This document shows, in pieces, positions 11,011-23,441 of a stretch of DNA of 64,000 nt; position 1 is the first letter of the stretch; each line of letters begins with the position of its first letter. The DNA is taken from the NCBI GenBank assembly GCA_012845835.1, contig JABAKD010000009.1, positions 18,735,318-18,799,317 on the forward strand. The letters run 5' to 3'. The stretch is from Undaria pinnatifida (taxonomy: Eukaryota; Sar; Phaeophyceae; Laminariales; Alariaceae). Under the pieces are notes generated by a model that had not been told where the DNA came from, searched no databases, and was given only the letters and a program-made list of their open reading frames with translations. Both the position numbers and the translations under genes were made by a program.

Positions 11011-13626
11011 TAACAATAACGATACGGATAATGACAACGGTAAGCATAAGGCAACATATGAATGGAAGGACCGGACCGGACCCAACCGAGCGGAAGGGCA
11101 GGAAAGGGTGTACCAAGACGCGGGGTCAATATGGCATCGGCGGGGGTACAAAAACGCCCCCTCCCCTCTCCTCCCCCCCCCCTCATCTTCCTCTTCTTCG
11201 CGAGGATAAACTAGGGGCGTATTAGCATGGGGGCAGTGCGGTAAGGTACTGCTGTCGCTGGAACCCGTATTGCCGCTGGTTTCGTGTCTCATCGCGCATC
11301 GTTTGCTCTCGAAATCATACATCGGAACGTTTAGTATCGTCAATCAATCGGCGCCAACGCGCCAACATCGGCACAGAAAACAAACGTTGGAAGCGATTAC
11401 CAGGTTACTAAGCAGCCATACGGTGGTATCTCAGGTACCAGGTCTACATTTCTACAGTAGCGATGGTACCGGGCGGCATTTTGTAGTACGCAGCCCAGTC
11501 GCCGCTGTATGGTACGTCTCCTGCTGTAGACGGCAGCAACATGCTTTTGCCCTCGGTCGGAGATACAGCAGTAGTACGGTATGCCACGACTTCATGTCAA
11601 GACAGATACGACTACACCAACAGAATGTCAAGCGTTGACGAGCCAAGCGGGGTAATCCAGCCGGCCAAGCAGTCAGCAGCAGGGTCGTACCATACGTCGC
11701 ATCCAAAAACACGAACCACACATAGCACACATGAGAGTCAGTGCATCACGACCAAGGTGTACCAAGTACCTCACACAAATTGTTTTTATGTAATCGCACA
11801 CTTGCATGCTCTTCCGCGCGTCGGCCGCGTGTCTGTTCGTGCGCTTTACGCTGTGGGGTACGCAGGGAGCCTGCCGGCACAATACGACGCAAGCCTGGGT
11901 GCCGGCCGAGCTCCGCGGCGCGTGCTCTGGGCGTCCAGTCGGGTGAGCGGGGCTTTTCTCAAGTGACTGCGTTCCGCGTTGTCGAGCCGCGCAGGGCCAC
12001 AGAAAACCACAAACTTTCATTTTTTTTTTTCCTTTGCTGCAGCATCGGTATCACACCGAATCACCCAGAATGCTGGCAGTCACAGCAGTACAACAGCAGC
12101 TACGCTTTAAACTCTTCCCTTTGTGACGCTACGAACGGTGCTTGTGTGCATATATGTGTGTAAGCTCGTGTGCGTCGTTGGTCCTAGATACACAATCAAG
12201 AGCGGTGCAATTGGTTTCGCTGGCGCAGAAACGCAGCCGCGCAGACACAGCAGTGCCACATCAGTGCACAGTCGTACAACAGCAGCTGCGCTTCAAGCTC
12301 TTGCCTTCGTGACAGTCGGGTGCTGATGTGTGTGCGGCTGCAGGAGATCCAATCACGACCGAATTTTTTCCCGTTCATCGCAAAAACAATCGTCGAAAGC
12401 ATGTTTATTATGCGTACCTCGTGGCTCATAGCGTACATCTACCAGTGTAGCAGTAATAACGCCTGCCGTGTTCCCCCTTTCCAACTTGAGACACCCCCAG
12501 GGTATCAACCCAACCACGTCTCGATTGGGGACGTCGAACTGTATTACATGATATCGTATGCATGATATGACATGCTTGGGAATGATACAGCAGTTAGTAC
12601 CAGTTCGTATTCGTCATCCGTACGGATTTTGGAGTGCATTTGCAAGAATAGGAAGTCAACGGAATCAGCCGCTGAGAGAGCCTAGCAGCGAGGGCAGGCG
12701 CACTTCGACTACTAACAAGAGTCGACGAGGGAAGAAAGGGCTGAACTCTTCTCGATATAAGAAAAAAGGCACGTCCCGTAGTGGGGCGGGGGGGGGTAGA
12801 AGAGCCTGCTTAGTGACCCTGTATCTGAGTTACGTCTATGAGGGGAGGGGGAAAGAGAAAGAGAAAGAAAAAGTGCGAAGGTACCTTGCAGATGGTCTGA
12901 ACGCGACATCAAACATTCGTTATTTCACTCTTCATTCTTGATACAAAACATTCTCGATTATTTTTCAGGAGTCGAGTACCACGCCAGAGAGCACTGCCAA
13001 CAACATCTGTGCCTTGGAACATGCGTGCATTGTAGTAGACTATTTTCAGTAGTACGACGAGCGCCTCACCGGAGAGCACCACCGACAACAACATCTATCC
13101 GCGCGTTGGGACCACGCGCGCAGGCCGTAGTTGAAACCGGCGCAGTATATGTACAATACAACGAACAATGTAAAGTCGTATTATATTGGTTTCTCTATGG
13201 CGCAGGTTTGGTAGTGCCGGTTGCCTGATAAAGCGCCTGTGTAATCGCTTGGCCAGCTGGGAACAATCAATAGTGGCAGCACATGAATTAGTAGTAATGC
13301 TATTAATAGTTGCCGTTATAGGACCGGTGATTTCGGTGACACCCCGGTGACACATGCCGGCATTTCGCCTAGGCTTACATGCCGCCATTTCGCCCTAGGG
13401 CTTGTACTTGTTGTCATTTTTTTTTTCAATACTTCAAGACTATTTTGTGTAAGTCTAGTTTCTATGGGCGGGCAGATACTTACTATTTATAGGTCGGATG
13501 GAAAATACGTTAATAACGCTGCTACAGAATAAGTGCTGGCGTGGCATTTTGCTTAGTCTTGCGTTCCGGCCTCAGCCGTCAGCCCTGTACGTAAGTACAT
13601 AGGTACCCTGATATCAGGTACCGGTA
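11011..13626. other. No gene recognised; old dispersed repeats
   Basis: No splice-consistent exon was found. The stretch holds a local duplication (about 12035-12140 resembles 12215-12330, sharing GTACAACAGCAGCT), a block at 12722-12870 repeated at 26832-26985, and a block at about 11860-11995 repeated at about 42090-42235. Confidence 0.45.
12722..12870 (+). repeat. Dispersed repeat, copy 1
   Basis: Begins GTCGACGAGGGAAGAAA and runs through a G-rich stretch to a GATCTGAGTTAC-like motif and an AG-rich end. A related sequence in the same orientation is at 26832-26985. Divergence is considerable, so this is an old family of unknown type. Confidence 0.55.
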
Positions 13627-13712
13627 TTAACCCCTTTATAGCCCCCGAACCCCCCCCTATACTAAATCCAAGTAATTTTGTCCCCAAAAACGGGTTTTCA
13701 GTTGTGAAGGGG
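13627..13712 (-). mobile_element. TTAA-flanked MITE, copy 1
   Basis: Member of an ~82-bp family whose plus-orientation consensus starts CCYTTTACAACTGGAAACCC and ends GGGGGCTCTAAAGGGG, with TTAA on both sides in the best copy (36913-37002). Here it is reversed: TTAA then CCCCTTTATAGCCCCC on the left, and GTTGTGAAGGGG on the right, where the second TTAA is lost. Confidence 0.7.
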
Positions 13713-13929
13713 CGCTAGTATCAAAACCAACAGCAAATTTGTTTCGACAGACCCTCCATTGTCCGATGGTCTTGGAATCGCGTTGACTTAGCGTTGCGCG
13801 TTAGCGCAAAAACCTTGTGTATGATAGAACTACTTATTTTGTCTGTTTCCGAGAGGGCTTGGCCGGCACATCCCTGGCCTCTCAAGACGTCCCACTTGAA
13901 CACCGCCTCCTTCCATTACTCGCGGAACT

Positions 13930-15060
13930 GTCCAGCTTTTCTTTGATCTTTTTTCTTTTCTAGTTGCACGAAGTTTCATGATACTAGTACCAGCTGAGTT
14001 CAGCTTGGCTCATCATCAGCTTAGCTTACCTCAGCTCAGCTAAGCTCAGCAGCGCAATGCCGTGCGGTGCCGTGCGTGCGGTACTGTGCGATGGTGTGTC
14101 GTGTTATGCCGTGCTGCGTGCGTTGCTGTACTTCTTCGTAGAAGCCAAGTAACATTTGAAGTACTTTTTTTTTTTCCCGCACTCTTTTACTTTCCAGCTT
14201 CTGGACAAGCCGTGGTCACAGGTGTCGTCCCTTTTCCCCCCGGTTCTTGCCTTCAAATTTTATCGCGATTAGGGTTCAGCAATCCCACTGCTCGTAGATT
14301 TTCATCGAGTGTTGCTCACGCTCTCGCGTTTTCCGCAAGTCAATTTGAGCGCAAGAAAAAGTCCCCACGAACTTATACGAGTACTTGTATGCACTTGAGG
14401 GGATTCGAACTCACGAAACTGACCCATACCAGGCTCGAGGATAACCTGATACGCCACCGGGGCGACCGGCTACCATATCAGGTACCGGTACTATACCAGG
14501 TTTGTACGTATACTACTTTGATGAATCACGAAAAAAGCACTCACTCCCAGCCCAGCTCAGCACAGCTACGTATAACTCAGCAGCGCAGCGCAGCGCCGTG
14601 CGGTGTCGTGCGGTGCGTGCCTTACCCTGCAGTGCAGTGCTGAGCCGAGCTGCGCTGTGCTTTCTTTCGAACGGTCCAGATATTCTTTGATTTCTTCATT
14701 ATTACTTTTTAGTTGCACGAAGTTTCATCATACCAGCCAGGTACCATTTGGGCTCAGCTTGGCTCATCATTAGCTCAGCTCAGCCCAGCGGCGCATCGCA
14801 GAGCTAGTTCAGCAGCGCGGCGCCGTGCGGTGCCCTGCGGTGCGGTACTGTGCGGTGCTGTGCCGTGCTGCGTGCTTCGCTGCGCTTACTCTTTCGTACA
14901 AGCTAGGTATCATTGGAAGTATCATCAGGTACACACCAGTACTACACCAGGTTTGTATGATACGTATACTACATTGTTGAACCACAAAACTCGTTCCCAG
15001 CTCAGCTCAGCCCAGCTATAGCTCAGCAGCGCAGCGCAGCGCCGTGCTGTGCTGCGCTGG
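13930..15060. repeat. Tandem segmental duplication of ~0.4 kb
   Basis: Unit 1 (about 13930-14640) and unit 2 (about 14680-15060) share the ordered landmarks AGTTGCACGAAGTTTCAT, CAGCTTGGCTCATCAT, an AGCTC/GCCGTGCGGTGC-rich stretch, TTGGAAGTA (TTTGAAGTA in unit 1), ACCAGGTTTGTA and CAGCAGCGCAGCGC. Unit 1 is longer only because a SINE lies between the GAAGTA and TATCAGGTAC landmarks. A third partial unit may begin after 15060. Confidence 0.75.
14165..14467 (-). mobile_element. tRNA-derived SINE, copy 1
   Basis: Full-length minus-strand copy, with its head at 14467 and an A/T-rich tail at 14165-14175. The head carries pol III boxes: an A-box-like TGGCGTATCAGG and a B-box-like GAGTTCGAATCC. The body contains the shared GACGAGCAGTGGGATTGCTG-type word (diverged here) and CTTGTCCAGAAGCTGG near the 3' end. 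It interrupts unit 1 of a tandem duplication. Confidence 0.85.
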
Positions 15061-16928
15061 CTTTATTTTGAGCATATGTGCTGTGCCATGTATCGTACCA
15101 CGAGTACCGGTATGTAGGTGTGCACTCGTCTTTTTGCTTTGCTCTTTTGATTTGTTCTCTTTTTCGGTCCTCTTCGTGTGATCCTTTTTTCGCAAATCGG
15201 TCGTACTCGTAGCTGGCGTTTTTCAATATGTATACATATAATTATAATTGTAATTGTAATTTCATTTTTTTCTTCGGACACATCTCTTCGTGCTCGCATC
15301 TTTGTCCGAAACGTTAGGGGGGTGGCACAATTCGACCCTTGGGGTCACGTTGCCGGAGGTTTGGGCGCCATCCGTGCAGCGTATCGTGCGTGTCAAGTCT
15401 TTAAACTTTTTTGGCCTTGGGCATGGATAAGGCAAATCCCCGGGTTTCCGCAACATCCAGCATCGTGCGCGCGTACAAAGGGAATACCTTTTTTTATTGT
15501 AATATACCCTTTGCGCGCGGGCCAGACCCAGAGGTAACATTAACATTCGGTCTGTTTTTTCCTCTCTCATGAACATCGCCATGAGCACAGCCAACACGCA
15601 GAGAGCACAACAACGTTAAAAAACTGCCGCCCAGAGGCAGCACAACCAGCAGGTAACACCGTGCGTGTGTGGCACGCCGTACTGCTGTGGCTAGTTGATT
15701 TTTTCGGGGCCTGCTTCGTATATGTAATCGATGACCTGTCTTTTACTGCTGTTGTGGGCGGCATCGCCATCCTAGAGGAAAATGTTAGGACCGTTTGGAT
15801 TTGAGACTTTTGCATCAATTGTTCTTATCTTGCTATATTTCCGATCATGAATTTGTGTTTTTCCCCCCCCGCGAGCAAACATCCAGCCATGTGTAGATAA
15901 CAACACAGACAGTGAACATGCAGATAACACAGACAACGCTACAACCATGCCCAGCAGCACAAGCAACAGCAGGCAACATCATGCGCGTGTGGCATACCCA
16001 TACGCGGTGTACTCTGTGCTACATACAGCAGTACAACAGTATACGTACAACAGCAAACCGATGGTTTGGTTGGTACTCTAACTTCGCTTCGTCGTAGGCA
16101 AAGTAAATTCGTCTCCCCGAGGGGACGATTTCGAATCGGACGACGATTAAAAAACAACCCAGCGTGACTTTTCTTGACTCTAAAAAGCACACAGCAGTGG
16201 ATATAGGCGCTGATGCTCCATGAGAGAGGGCTTCTTTATCTCAGCGACAATGTAAGCTACATTTCATTCCGTGCACTTTCTGCGACAAGCTGGTGGTGAA
16301 GGGGGATGATTGCCCATCCTGGCGTGGATCACTCATCGTGAAGTTCAATATCTAGCTCAATAAAGACAAGGAGAGTACCTATTCTGTAATGGCTGATTCC
16401 CATACGGAACAAAGAAAAAACATCAAAACCAACCACGATAGAAAGACCGCGCACGAAACAACTGCTTTTTTTTTTTGCCGGTTGAAAATCCATCTTTCGT
16501 CCATTAATTTTTCACGCAAATTTTCAATTTTTACTGCATAAGAGTCGCCCGTACAAGAAAGTCCTCATCGTGCGAGTACTCGTGCTGGACACGTATTGAT
16601 GGGATTACCAGTTCTTTATGGTTCTCCACCACGACGGGGAGAGAGCGAACCGTCCCCGGGAGGGCGCCTCCCCACACTCCACTTCTCGAGCTGCGGACAA
16701 GAAAATAGTTTTGACTACCTCCAGGTACATCTTATTTGCCAACGGGCAGTCAGATGTTGGATGCTTGGATTTCGTTCTTGCGCCACTCCCCTAGGCACAC
16801 TTCCCGGAGGGGAACCTTGTAGTATATAAAATCACGCTTGCACTGCCGATCAGAACGTGGCATCGCCAACAAGCACACAGCACAGCACCAGAGGGCAATC
16901 AGCTCTGCGCAAGTAACTCTTGGCATTA
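15061..16928. other. No gene recognised
   Basis: Open frames are short and not protein-like. There is an imperfect hairpin at 15467-15520 and a poorly conserved AACAGCA-rich stretch at 15890-16050. Nothing else stands out. Confidence 0.45.
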
Positions 16929-17814
16929 TCAAGCCGCTAGTTGCACCAAATCATGGATCATGGGCCTCTTCTCTGCCACTTTCGCATAGAGTGGTATTTT
17001 TCCTTCCGCAAGCGTAGCGGGCGGCTCGCCGCCCGCGTGGAAGAGCCCTTGTAGGTGATAAAACAGATACTCGTGTCTACCTGGTACAGAATGAGGACGC
17101 ACTCGAGTGACATGCACGGCAGCGTATCTCGCAGCTCTCATGATATCATAGTCACAGGCACACGCACCTCGTCTCCGAGTTGTTAGCAACGACCTCCTGC
17201 CCCTCCTCCTCGTCGTCCTTCGTCTGGAGCTGCCCCGCATCAATCTCGACCTCTCCACCTACCACTCCCGATTCGCCAAGCGCCCGTTCCCCTTCCTCTT
17301 CAACGTGGCCATCACCCTCCTCGACCCCATCCTCACACCCTGCTGACGCCAACACCAACAGGCTGCTGCACCCCCGCCCCACTGCAGCTCTTGATGGTAC
17401 CGAACGGGTCCCGGCGAAAACGCTAGTGGCTCTGGAGGCGTAACAAGTATCGGCGCGTCCGACGGTACTGCTGTATCGACCATGTCTTCCCGCCAGCGTT
17501 GCTGCTGCTTGCGCCGAGGGCGTCACGACAAGCGCCGCGGAGGGGGGGGTTATTGCGAGGAGGGCGCTGCCGAAGGCCGAGAGCATTATAGCGCCTTGCG
17601 CAGAACGGGGTCGGAGTACGCGGAACCTGTGTTTGCTGCGACCATCGCGAAGGCTCGACGAATCTACTGCTGCCGCTGTTAGTGCTGCTGCTTGTGGTGC
17701 TGCTTGTGGTGCTGCTGCTGCGCCCGGTGAAAACGTAGCAGTAGCAGTCAGCAACGAGGCAACCATCCGCAACTCTTTGATAATGGGAGGGTTCTTCACT
17801 CCGTGCTGCCAGTT
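16929..17814 (-). CDS. Probable two-exon protein fragment, function unknown
   Basis: Exon 17169-17814 follows a good acceptor (TTTTTCGTTGTTCAG) and opens NWQHGVKNPPIIKELRMVAS. It continues through Ala-rich and hydrophobic stretches (SAQGAIMLSAFGSALLAI) into an acidic tail (EEGDGHVEEEGERALGESG) and ends ANNSET with two bases and a GTGCGT donor. The second exon, 16929 to about 17079 after an acceptor at TACCAGGTAG, supplies the single missing base and reads HEYLFYHLQGLFHAGGEPP, then ATLAEGKIPLYAKVAEKRPM and IHDLVQLAA before TGA. The intron is about 90 bp. An upstream exon is expected but not found; alternatively translation starts at the ATG of MVASLLTATATF (17766), which looks like a targeting peptide. 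Frame choice in the middle of the long exon is uncertain, because other minus frames are also open. I do not recognise the family. Confidence 0.45.
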
Positions 17815-17817
17815 CTG

Positions 17818-19969
17818 AACAACGAAAAACTTCGTTTGTCTGCAGCCTCCCTGGAGTACGGGGCACAGCCCTATGGGTTACTTCTGATGGGGTGCGCACA
17901 GAGACGCAGGACGACAGAGACGCTAAATTGCTGGGCCGGCGGTACGAGCGCTATCATGGAGGGTGCACATTGCACATCACACACAAGCAAAAGAACGCCT
18001 CCGCAGGATAATGGACTACCTGAGCGGAAGAAAAAAATAACTGGAGGATTTTCCCGGAAAAAAATACTTTCTCGGTCTGCAAGTATGATTGTGTGTTGGG
18101 GTGGTTGTAGAGTAAATCCTTGCTTATTTTCCCGGCACCGGCAGCGTGGTGTTTTGCTGTCTGGTTTTGCTGTGCTGTGTGTCGCAAACATCTCTGCTCG
18201 CAGTAACTGTGCTACTTCTTCGGAGCATCCAATAATCTGCATCATGGGATCGCTTGGGGGTCCTCCCTGGGGTAAGGAGCTGAGAGCACCGCTAGCTCTA
18301 GCCTTGGTGGTCCTGGCGGTGGCGGCATGGAAGGTGCGGCATCCTCCATCCCTCCTGCCGAATACCGGCGCCTTGTCTTTTATTGTACCTGTGGTATCAT
18401 ATCCCTGCCTTTTTTTTGGATCAGCGGGACCAGTAGCGTAGGCAGTCGCAGGTCTAGCTAGCAGCCGGTCTCTATACGTAGCCGCCCGTATGCCGGTCGT
18501 TGTAGATCAGACGCGACGCGCATGAGCACTCTGACGCGCTGTCAGCGGCGAGCGAGATGGGTCTTCATTTGTTTTTCTGGTCGCAAAGGGAGACAGAAGG
18601 AAGAAGGAAGGTGGAAGTGGAAGGTCGGATGAGCCGTACTTTATTTGATTCATATGGGTACAAATCAATGAATTTATTCTCCTGCTGCTGCGTCAACAGG
18701 TCAATCAGACGAGCATCAAAATCAAAACACGTACTCGTGAGATTTCAAATGCTGCAACAGCCCAGCAGAGAGCATAGTTTGTTTATCAGCTCCAAGAAGC
18801 CTGGGTGGCCTAGAACGCTCAGGGGCCATACTTTTGCGCCGTGTGACATAGTGGGCCTTCTCCGGGTGCTTCGCAGCGCGCTTCGCTCCCGGCCTCCTTC
18901 CTCCACTTTGGCCACGACGGAGGGCATTTCATAAGAATTTGCCGCGGCAGGAGCAGCGGCACCAAAAATAAAACAATCCAGCCCACACATTCATACCGGT
19001 ACACACAAGGCAGCGGTTAATAATATTTTCTGTTTTTGCATACTGCTGTAGGTTAGTAACAATAAATGCTCTTATCTTTCCTTCTTTCGCTTTTACGATG
19101 GAATAAAAATGTTCTCACGTTTTCACCCTCGCATCATCTTTTACCAGAAGATCGTGTAGGAACGAAAAAGCCGGACACCACGCAGGTGGGTACGTACATG
19201 GCGGTAAACGAAACTCCGAAAAGCCGGACACCACGTGTGTGTGTGTGTGTGTGTTCTTCACACCACGTGGGTGGGTATGAAGCAGTAAGCATACAACATA
19301 AAAATGGCTACGAATTGTCTTCGAAATTGTTTTTCGTGCCCCACAGCCCCTCCTAACCCAACAATAACGCCATTAAACCCTAACCCCAACCCCTGCCCTA
19401 CCCCATGTGACGATTTGACACAAATTATAAAACAAAGAAAAGGCCTAGACTATGTATTTACTTGGCCCTATTTACTTCGTTTCAGAGGGAGCACCAAAAA
19501 CAGAACTCCGGAGTTCCGGTTACAGGTTCGCGACACCACTCTCGTATGAAAATACTCGTGTTCCTGGTGTAATGGTTGCCTACACGGCCAACTTCGTTGG
19601 AAACACGGAACACTTCACAAGCAGTGTCAAAAGCTCAGCGGCAGCAGCAGCAGCAGCTCTACCTCCGCCCCCGACTGCGTGTAATTTTTTTTGCTCCGCG
19701 TATTTGATTTTGCTCCGCGCAAGCAGAGTGTAGGGGCGTACATGCGCGGGCCTATTAACATTTATAGATACATAGTACTTGGTGCACGTTAGTTCAGGCG
19801 CAGAAGCAACATCAATCGTTCGGAGCGGTGGGCGCGTTGTTGGCCATCAGCGCCTATGAAAGACGCCGCCGTTTGCGTCCTTTCTCGATTTCCCTTCAGT
19901 CTTGCTGATGACTCGCTGCCTGCGCATACATGCTCTGTGCCGTGCGAATCAGTCATTATTGCCTCTGCG

Positions 19970-19970
<1 letters not shown>
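17818..19970. other. No gene recognised
   Basis: Short frames only. A minus-strand open stretch at 18240-18350 (MEDAAPSMPPPPGPP) could be a first exon of the gene at 16929-17814, but no donor in phase was found. A (GT)n run sits near 19236-19254, with a duplicated AAGCCGGACACCACG on either side of 19200. Confidence 0.4.
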
Positions 19971-20018
<48 letters not shown>

Positions 20019-20030
20019 GCTGTTGTTTTT
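19971..20030. repeat. (TTG)n trinucleotide run
   Basis: About 18 nearly pure TTG units, interrupted by one CTG near the end. Frames across it are poly-Cys, poly-Val or poly-Leu and are not genes. Confidence 0.9.
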
Positions 20031-20217
20031 GTTGGTTCGGTATGTTTTGTTGTTGCGGTAGGGCAGCCGTTTCCTCTCTCCCGTACTTTTGAGGCTACTT
20101 TTTGCGCATCTGAATGCACGTACGTACACAAGACAAGCTTTATTCTCTACTCACGAGTACCACAGGTCCCTGGCATCCTTCAGTACCAGACCAAGTAATT
20201 AGAAATGTGTTGATATT

Positions 20218-20290
20218 ATTAATTTTATAAAAAAAAAATACACTCCAGCTGTGAGATCAAGGATATCGTCGAAACTCACCTTCGCAAGCT
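20218..20290 (-). repeat. CAGCTTGCAAAGATGAGT family, copy 1
   Basis: The reverse strand reads CACACAGCTTGCGAAGGTGA and ends CACAGCTGGAGTGTATTTT with an A/T-rich end. The same order is found at 22786-22862, 34859-34925 and, in reverse, at 36800-36905; shorter or more diverged copies are near 59080, 61975 and 63210. Confidence 0.65.
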
Positions 20291-20812
20291 GTGTGTGATT
20301 ATTAATATACTTCGAAGTATAGTCTAATGCTGAAGACTGATACTACAACTGCAATGCAGTCAACGATATGCATTGCCCTGCTGTTCCTCGGTCTACTGAA
20401 AGCATGCAGCGTCGGTAGGTTGGACGCTCGACGAAGGTATCGAACAGCCGGAACAAATAACCAGAGTGCAAATAACATGATATTAGAAGTAGCAGGCGAC
20501 AGGGGGAAAACTGAAAAAATCAGGGATTGCCCGAGAAGGTTATGTAGACCGCAAGGGCAAGAGGAGAACGCGGCGGGGGAGAGTGTCGGTCCCGCCAGCA
20601 GGAACACCCGCAGCCGTCTTGGTCAGGAGACCTGTCGGCGGCAGCATCCCGCCGGGCTTTCCTGCGTGCTGCTGCTGTGACGGCGGTCCTGGTTGCAACA
20701 AATCAATGCGACATATTTGACACAGCACGATAATCACAGCAGACGTGTGAGTATCATAAAGTACAGGAGGAATAGATCGGATTGGGAACTCGTACAATAT
20801 CAATATAATGTG

Positions 20813-20852
20813 GCGTTAGGGCTATGGTTAGGGTTAGGTCTAGGGTCAGGTT
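20813..20852 (+). repeat. Short interstitial telomere-like tract
   Basis: Degenerate GTTAGGG units (GGTTAGGGTTAGG core). Another short CCCTAA-like tract is at about 19374-19400. TTAGGG is the telomere unit reported for brown algae and many other eukaryotes. Both tracts are too short to be real chromosome ends. Confidence 0.6.
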
Positions 20853-21580
20853 ATGTTCACATTCACACCTAAGAGGGACGCCTGACGAAGGCGGTTAACG
20901 CTATTTTCCACGTGATATATGATAGGTCAAGACAGAATATGATACGACAGTCAGTACTCAGTAGTGATGAATACAGCAATTCTCGTAGTCTTACGACTAC
21001 GTGTTTGACGCCGCCTGCTCACTGCTCAATGAAGAGCGTCCAAGACCTTGACTGTAGTGGGCGCCAGTCGTTAGTCCACCAGGGCTTACCTCTTTCCTAA
21101 AACCCATTCATTGGTCAAGCACTACCTACCTGTTGGTTCCTTTTGCCGACCTGCTCATGTCCCGCCCCTGTATCCACTTCGTTCGGCATTGCATCACGTG
21201 TATTTGCAGTGGGTATCTCTGCTTTGTAGTTTGCGACCACAGAGCTCGTCTCTCGTAGGAGGAGGTAACGGCACCAACACCGAAGGTGCTCGATGTATGT
21301 TCAAGATAGGTGCAAATATCAGTTTAATGTGAACAGCGCACACGCACACACATATATTGAGCCCTCCTATCGCTTTGTACCTTGGTTCCACTCCAACCCA
21401 GAGCTCACCCCCCCATGCTGACCCTCGGGGTATACTTGGTATATTGAGCCGCCAACAGGGCCCACCAAGCACCGTTATCCCGCGCCGACCAAAATCGAGG
21501 GTCGGCCACAGCAAAACGAAGGTCTGACCTGCTGACACCCAGCAAACATGTTGTCCAATACAGCAGTCGTCGTCCCCCGT

Positions 21581-21735
21581 TGGCACGGCACCCTCTAGTG
21601 CGGGGTCCCAGTTTAGTGCGGTGAAAATCGCTTGTGACGATCTCTTTTGACGGAATATACTACTGTACATCACCCCGCGATAGGTCGGGGTACTATGTTA
21701 GTGCGTGTGTTGTCGTCTGGCAAGCCACCGCACTA
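21581..21735 (-). mobile_element. TAGTGCGG MITE, copy 1
   Basis: Reverse-oriented copy: CCGCACTAGTGAGGG lies at its right edge and a degraded TGGCACGGCACC at its left. Inside are GTCGTCTGGCAAGCC and GTGAAAATCGCTTGTGACGA, which match copies at 23284-23441 and 23900-24053 in order and spacing. Confidence 0.7.
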
Positions 21736-22624
21736 GTGAGGGATCCCGACTAAGCCTGCACGTGGGACGCATTATATTTTCTGCCTGTTTTGGGCATCGG
21801 AAGGACGCTTTGTATTATGTGTATATTGGGCTAGCTTTGAGTTGGCTATTATTAGACTACGCTATTAACTCGTGTGGTCTGTGTTGCATGAGCGGTGGCT
21901 ATGGCGTCCTTGAAATATTTCTTATATAATTATTTCTTCGTTGATTTTCAAGAGTTCTCTACGAATCCCCCCCCCTTTTCAACTTGCGACACGACGACAC
22001 GACGACACGACGACACGACGGCACGACGGCACGACGATACCTAAGCAACCACATCCCGAACAACGCCTTCGTAAGAACGCCTTCGTAAGAATCTTGTAGT
22101 TATTAGTTTTTACACGGTGAGGGTGTACGATGGCAAAACACGTGCTCGCCAGGTGGAGTGTTGATTAGCACGCACCACACTTTGAGCCACAAACGCGCCA
22201 GGCAGATGCGATGCAACGACGAAGCACCTCGCAACTTACCGCCCGCGTCTACTATAACTAGGTATAGTAACTGCTCGAGTAGTACCTACCACGGTACCTG
22301 GTAGCCAACTGCTGACTAGTTGGCGACTTGATAATAATATTAGTAATACTAGCAATATTAGTAAAACTCACTGTTGAAATTAATGTGAATATATTCAGCC
22401 AACTCACAGCTGTATTAGAGGGTAAGCTGTATCGGAGGGTACGTATAATTAAAAATAATATTATAGCTTCGTACTGGTACAGAGTGAGTGTGCCCCTGAT
22501 CCAGGTAAAAGAACTGAGTGAAATGGGAAACGTCACACGTAACTCGCTGAAAGGTCAACAGATCAGCAATACCAGGGTGTGACACCTTATAAATTGATAA
22601 ACGGATACATTTCCCTCCACAGCT

Positions 22625-22865
22625 GTCATAATTTGTCCCCCTCAGAAACAGGTTTTATAGTTTCCGCGCACAGACTGACTAACATCACCCTGTTGACCCT
22701 GATAGCTACACTGTAGTTGTAAGGGGAGTCGCCGACCTATATCCTTAATGAGGACACACAACCCGTAATACGCGCGATCGGAGTATCACACACAGCTTGC
22801 AAAGATGAGTTTCGACAAAATCTTCGATCTCACAGCTGGAGTGTATTTTCATTTTTTATAATAAG
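22625..22865 (+). repeat. CAGCTTGCAAAGATGAGT family, long copy
   Basis: Longest uninterrupted copy: GCTGTCATAATTTGTCCCCC near its start, CGCGCGATCGGAGTATCACA in the middle, and CACAGCTGGAGTGTATTTTC with an A/T-rich end. It aligns throughout with the reverse copy at 36800-37095, which carries an extra 82-bp MITE. Confidence 0.7.
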
Positions 22866-23283
22866 TACAGCGGTCGGTATCACGCTACCATGGCATTGGG
22901 TTAAATATGTATGTATGATTTCAACAACCTAGGACAGATAGCAGCAATAGCAACAATAGCAATATAGCAACACAATGACAACAACTGATTACTAGGTATG
23001 GCACCCGTAATTGCCCACACGGGGCAAGCCTTAATGTTCAGCATTATCACTCTAAATTATGGCATTGACCTAAATGTTGCATCACCAACATTTCAGATTG
23101 CAACAACAGCGACAACAAGTCTGCGTTCGCGCGACGTATTGCCTGAAAGGGCCGCGAATATTATTTCTATATTGAAACAACACTTGCGCCGCCCGTCTTC
23201 GGAAGACAAAGGAAACAACAAGGACACGGCAACAGCGGAAAATCATGGTGGTGGCACCTGGCACCTACACTCGTGGCCCCTCG

Positions 23284-23441
23284 TTTGTGCGATGCCTTGG
23301 CAGACAACGATACCCGCACTAAAGTGGGACCCCGCACTACCCCGGCATGGTATTTGTAGGGCGGTAATCTATAGAATGAGATCGTCATGAGCGATTTTCA
23401 CCGCACTATACTGGGACTTCGCACTAAAGGGTACCGCACTA
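23284..23441 (+). mobile_element. TAGTGCGG MITE, copy 2
   Basis: Left end TTTGTGCGATGCCTTGGCAG is slightly degraded; right end is GGGTACCGCACTA. The motif CGCACTA recurs four times inside. It aligns with copy 3 about 620 bp downstream, so the two may be a tandem insertion or part of a larger duplicated block. Confidence 0.75.

Noticed and set aside
14395-14467. tRNA gene on the minus strand
   Set aside because: Box A and box B are present, but the same head recurs with a common ~230-bp body at other loci; it is the tRNA-derived head of a SINE.
20327-20680. 117-codon plus frame beginning with a signal-peptide-like MQSTICIALLFLGLL
   Set aside because: The hydrophobic start is suggestive, but the rest is basic and unstructured, with no splice context or domain.
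20813-20852. Chromosome end
   Set aside because: Only a few degenerate TTAGGG units, with complex sequence on both sides.
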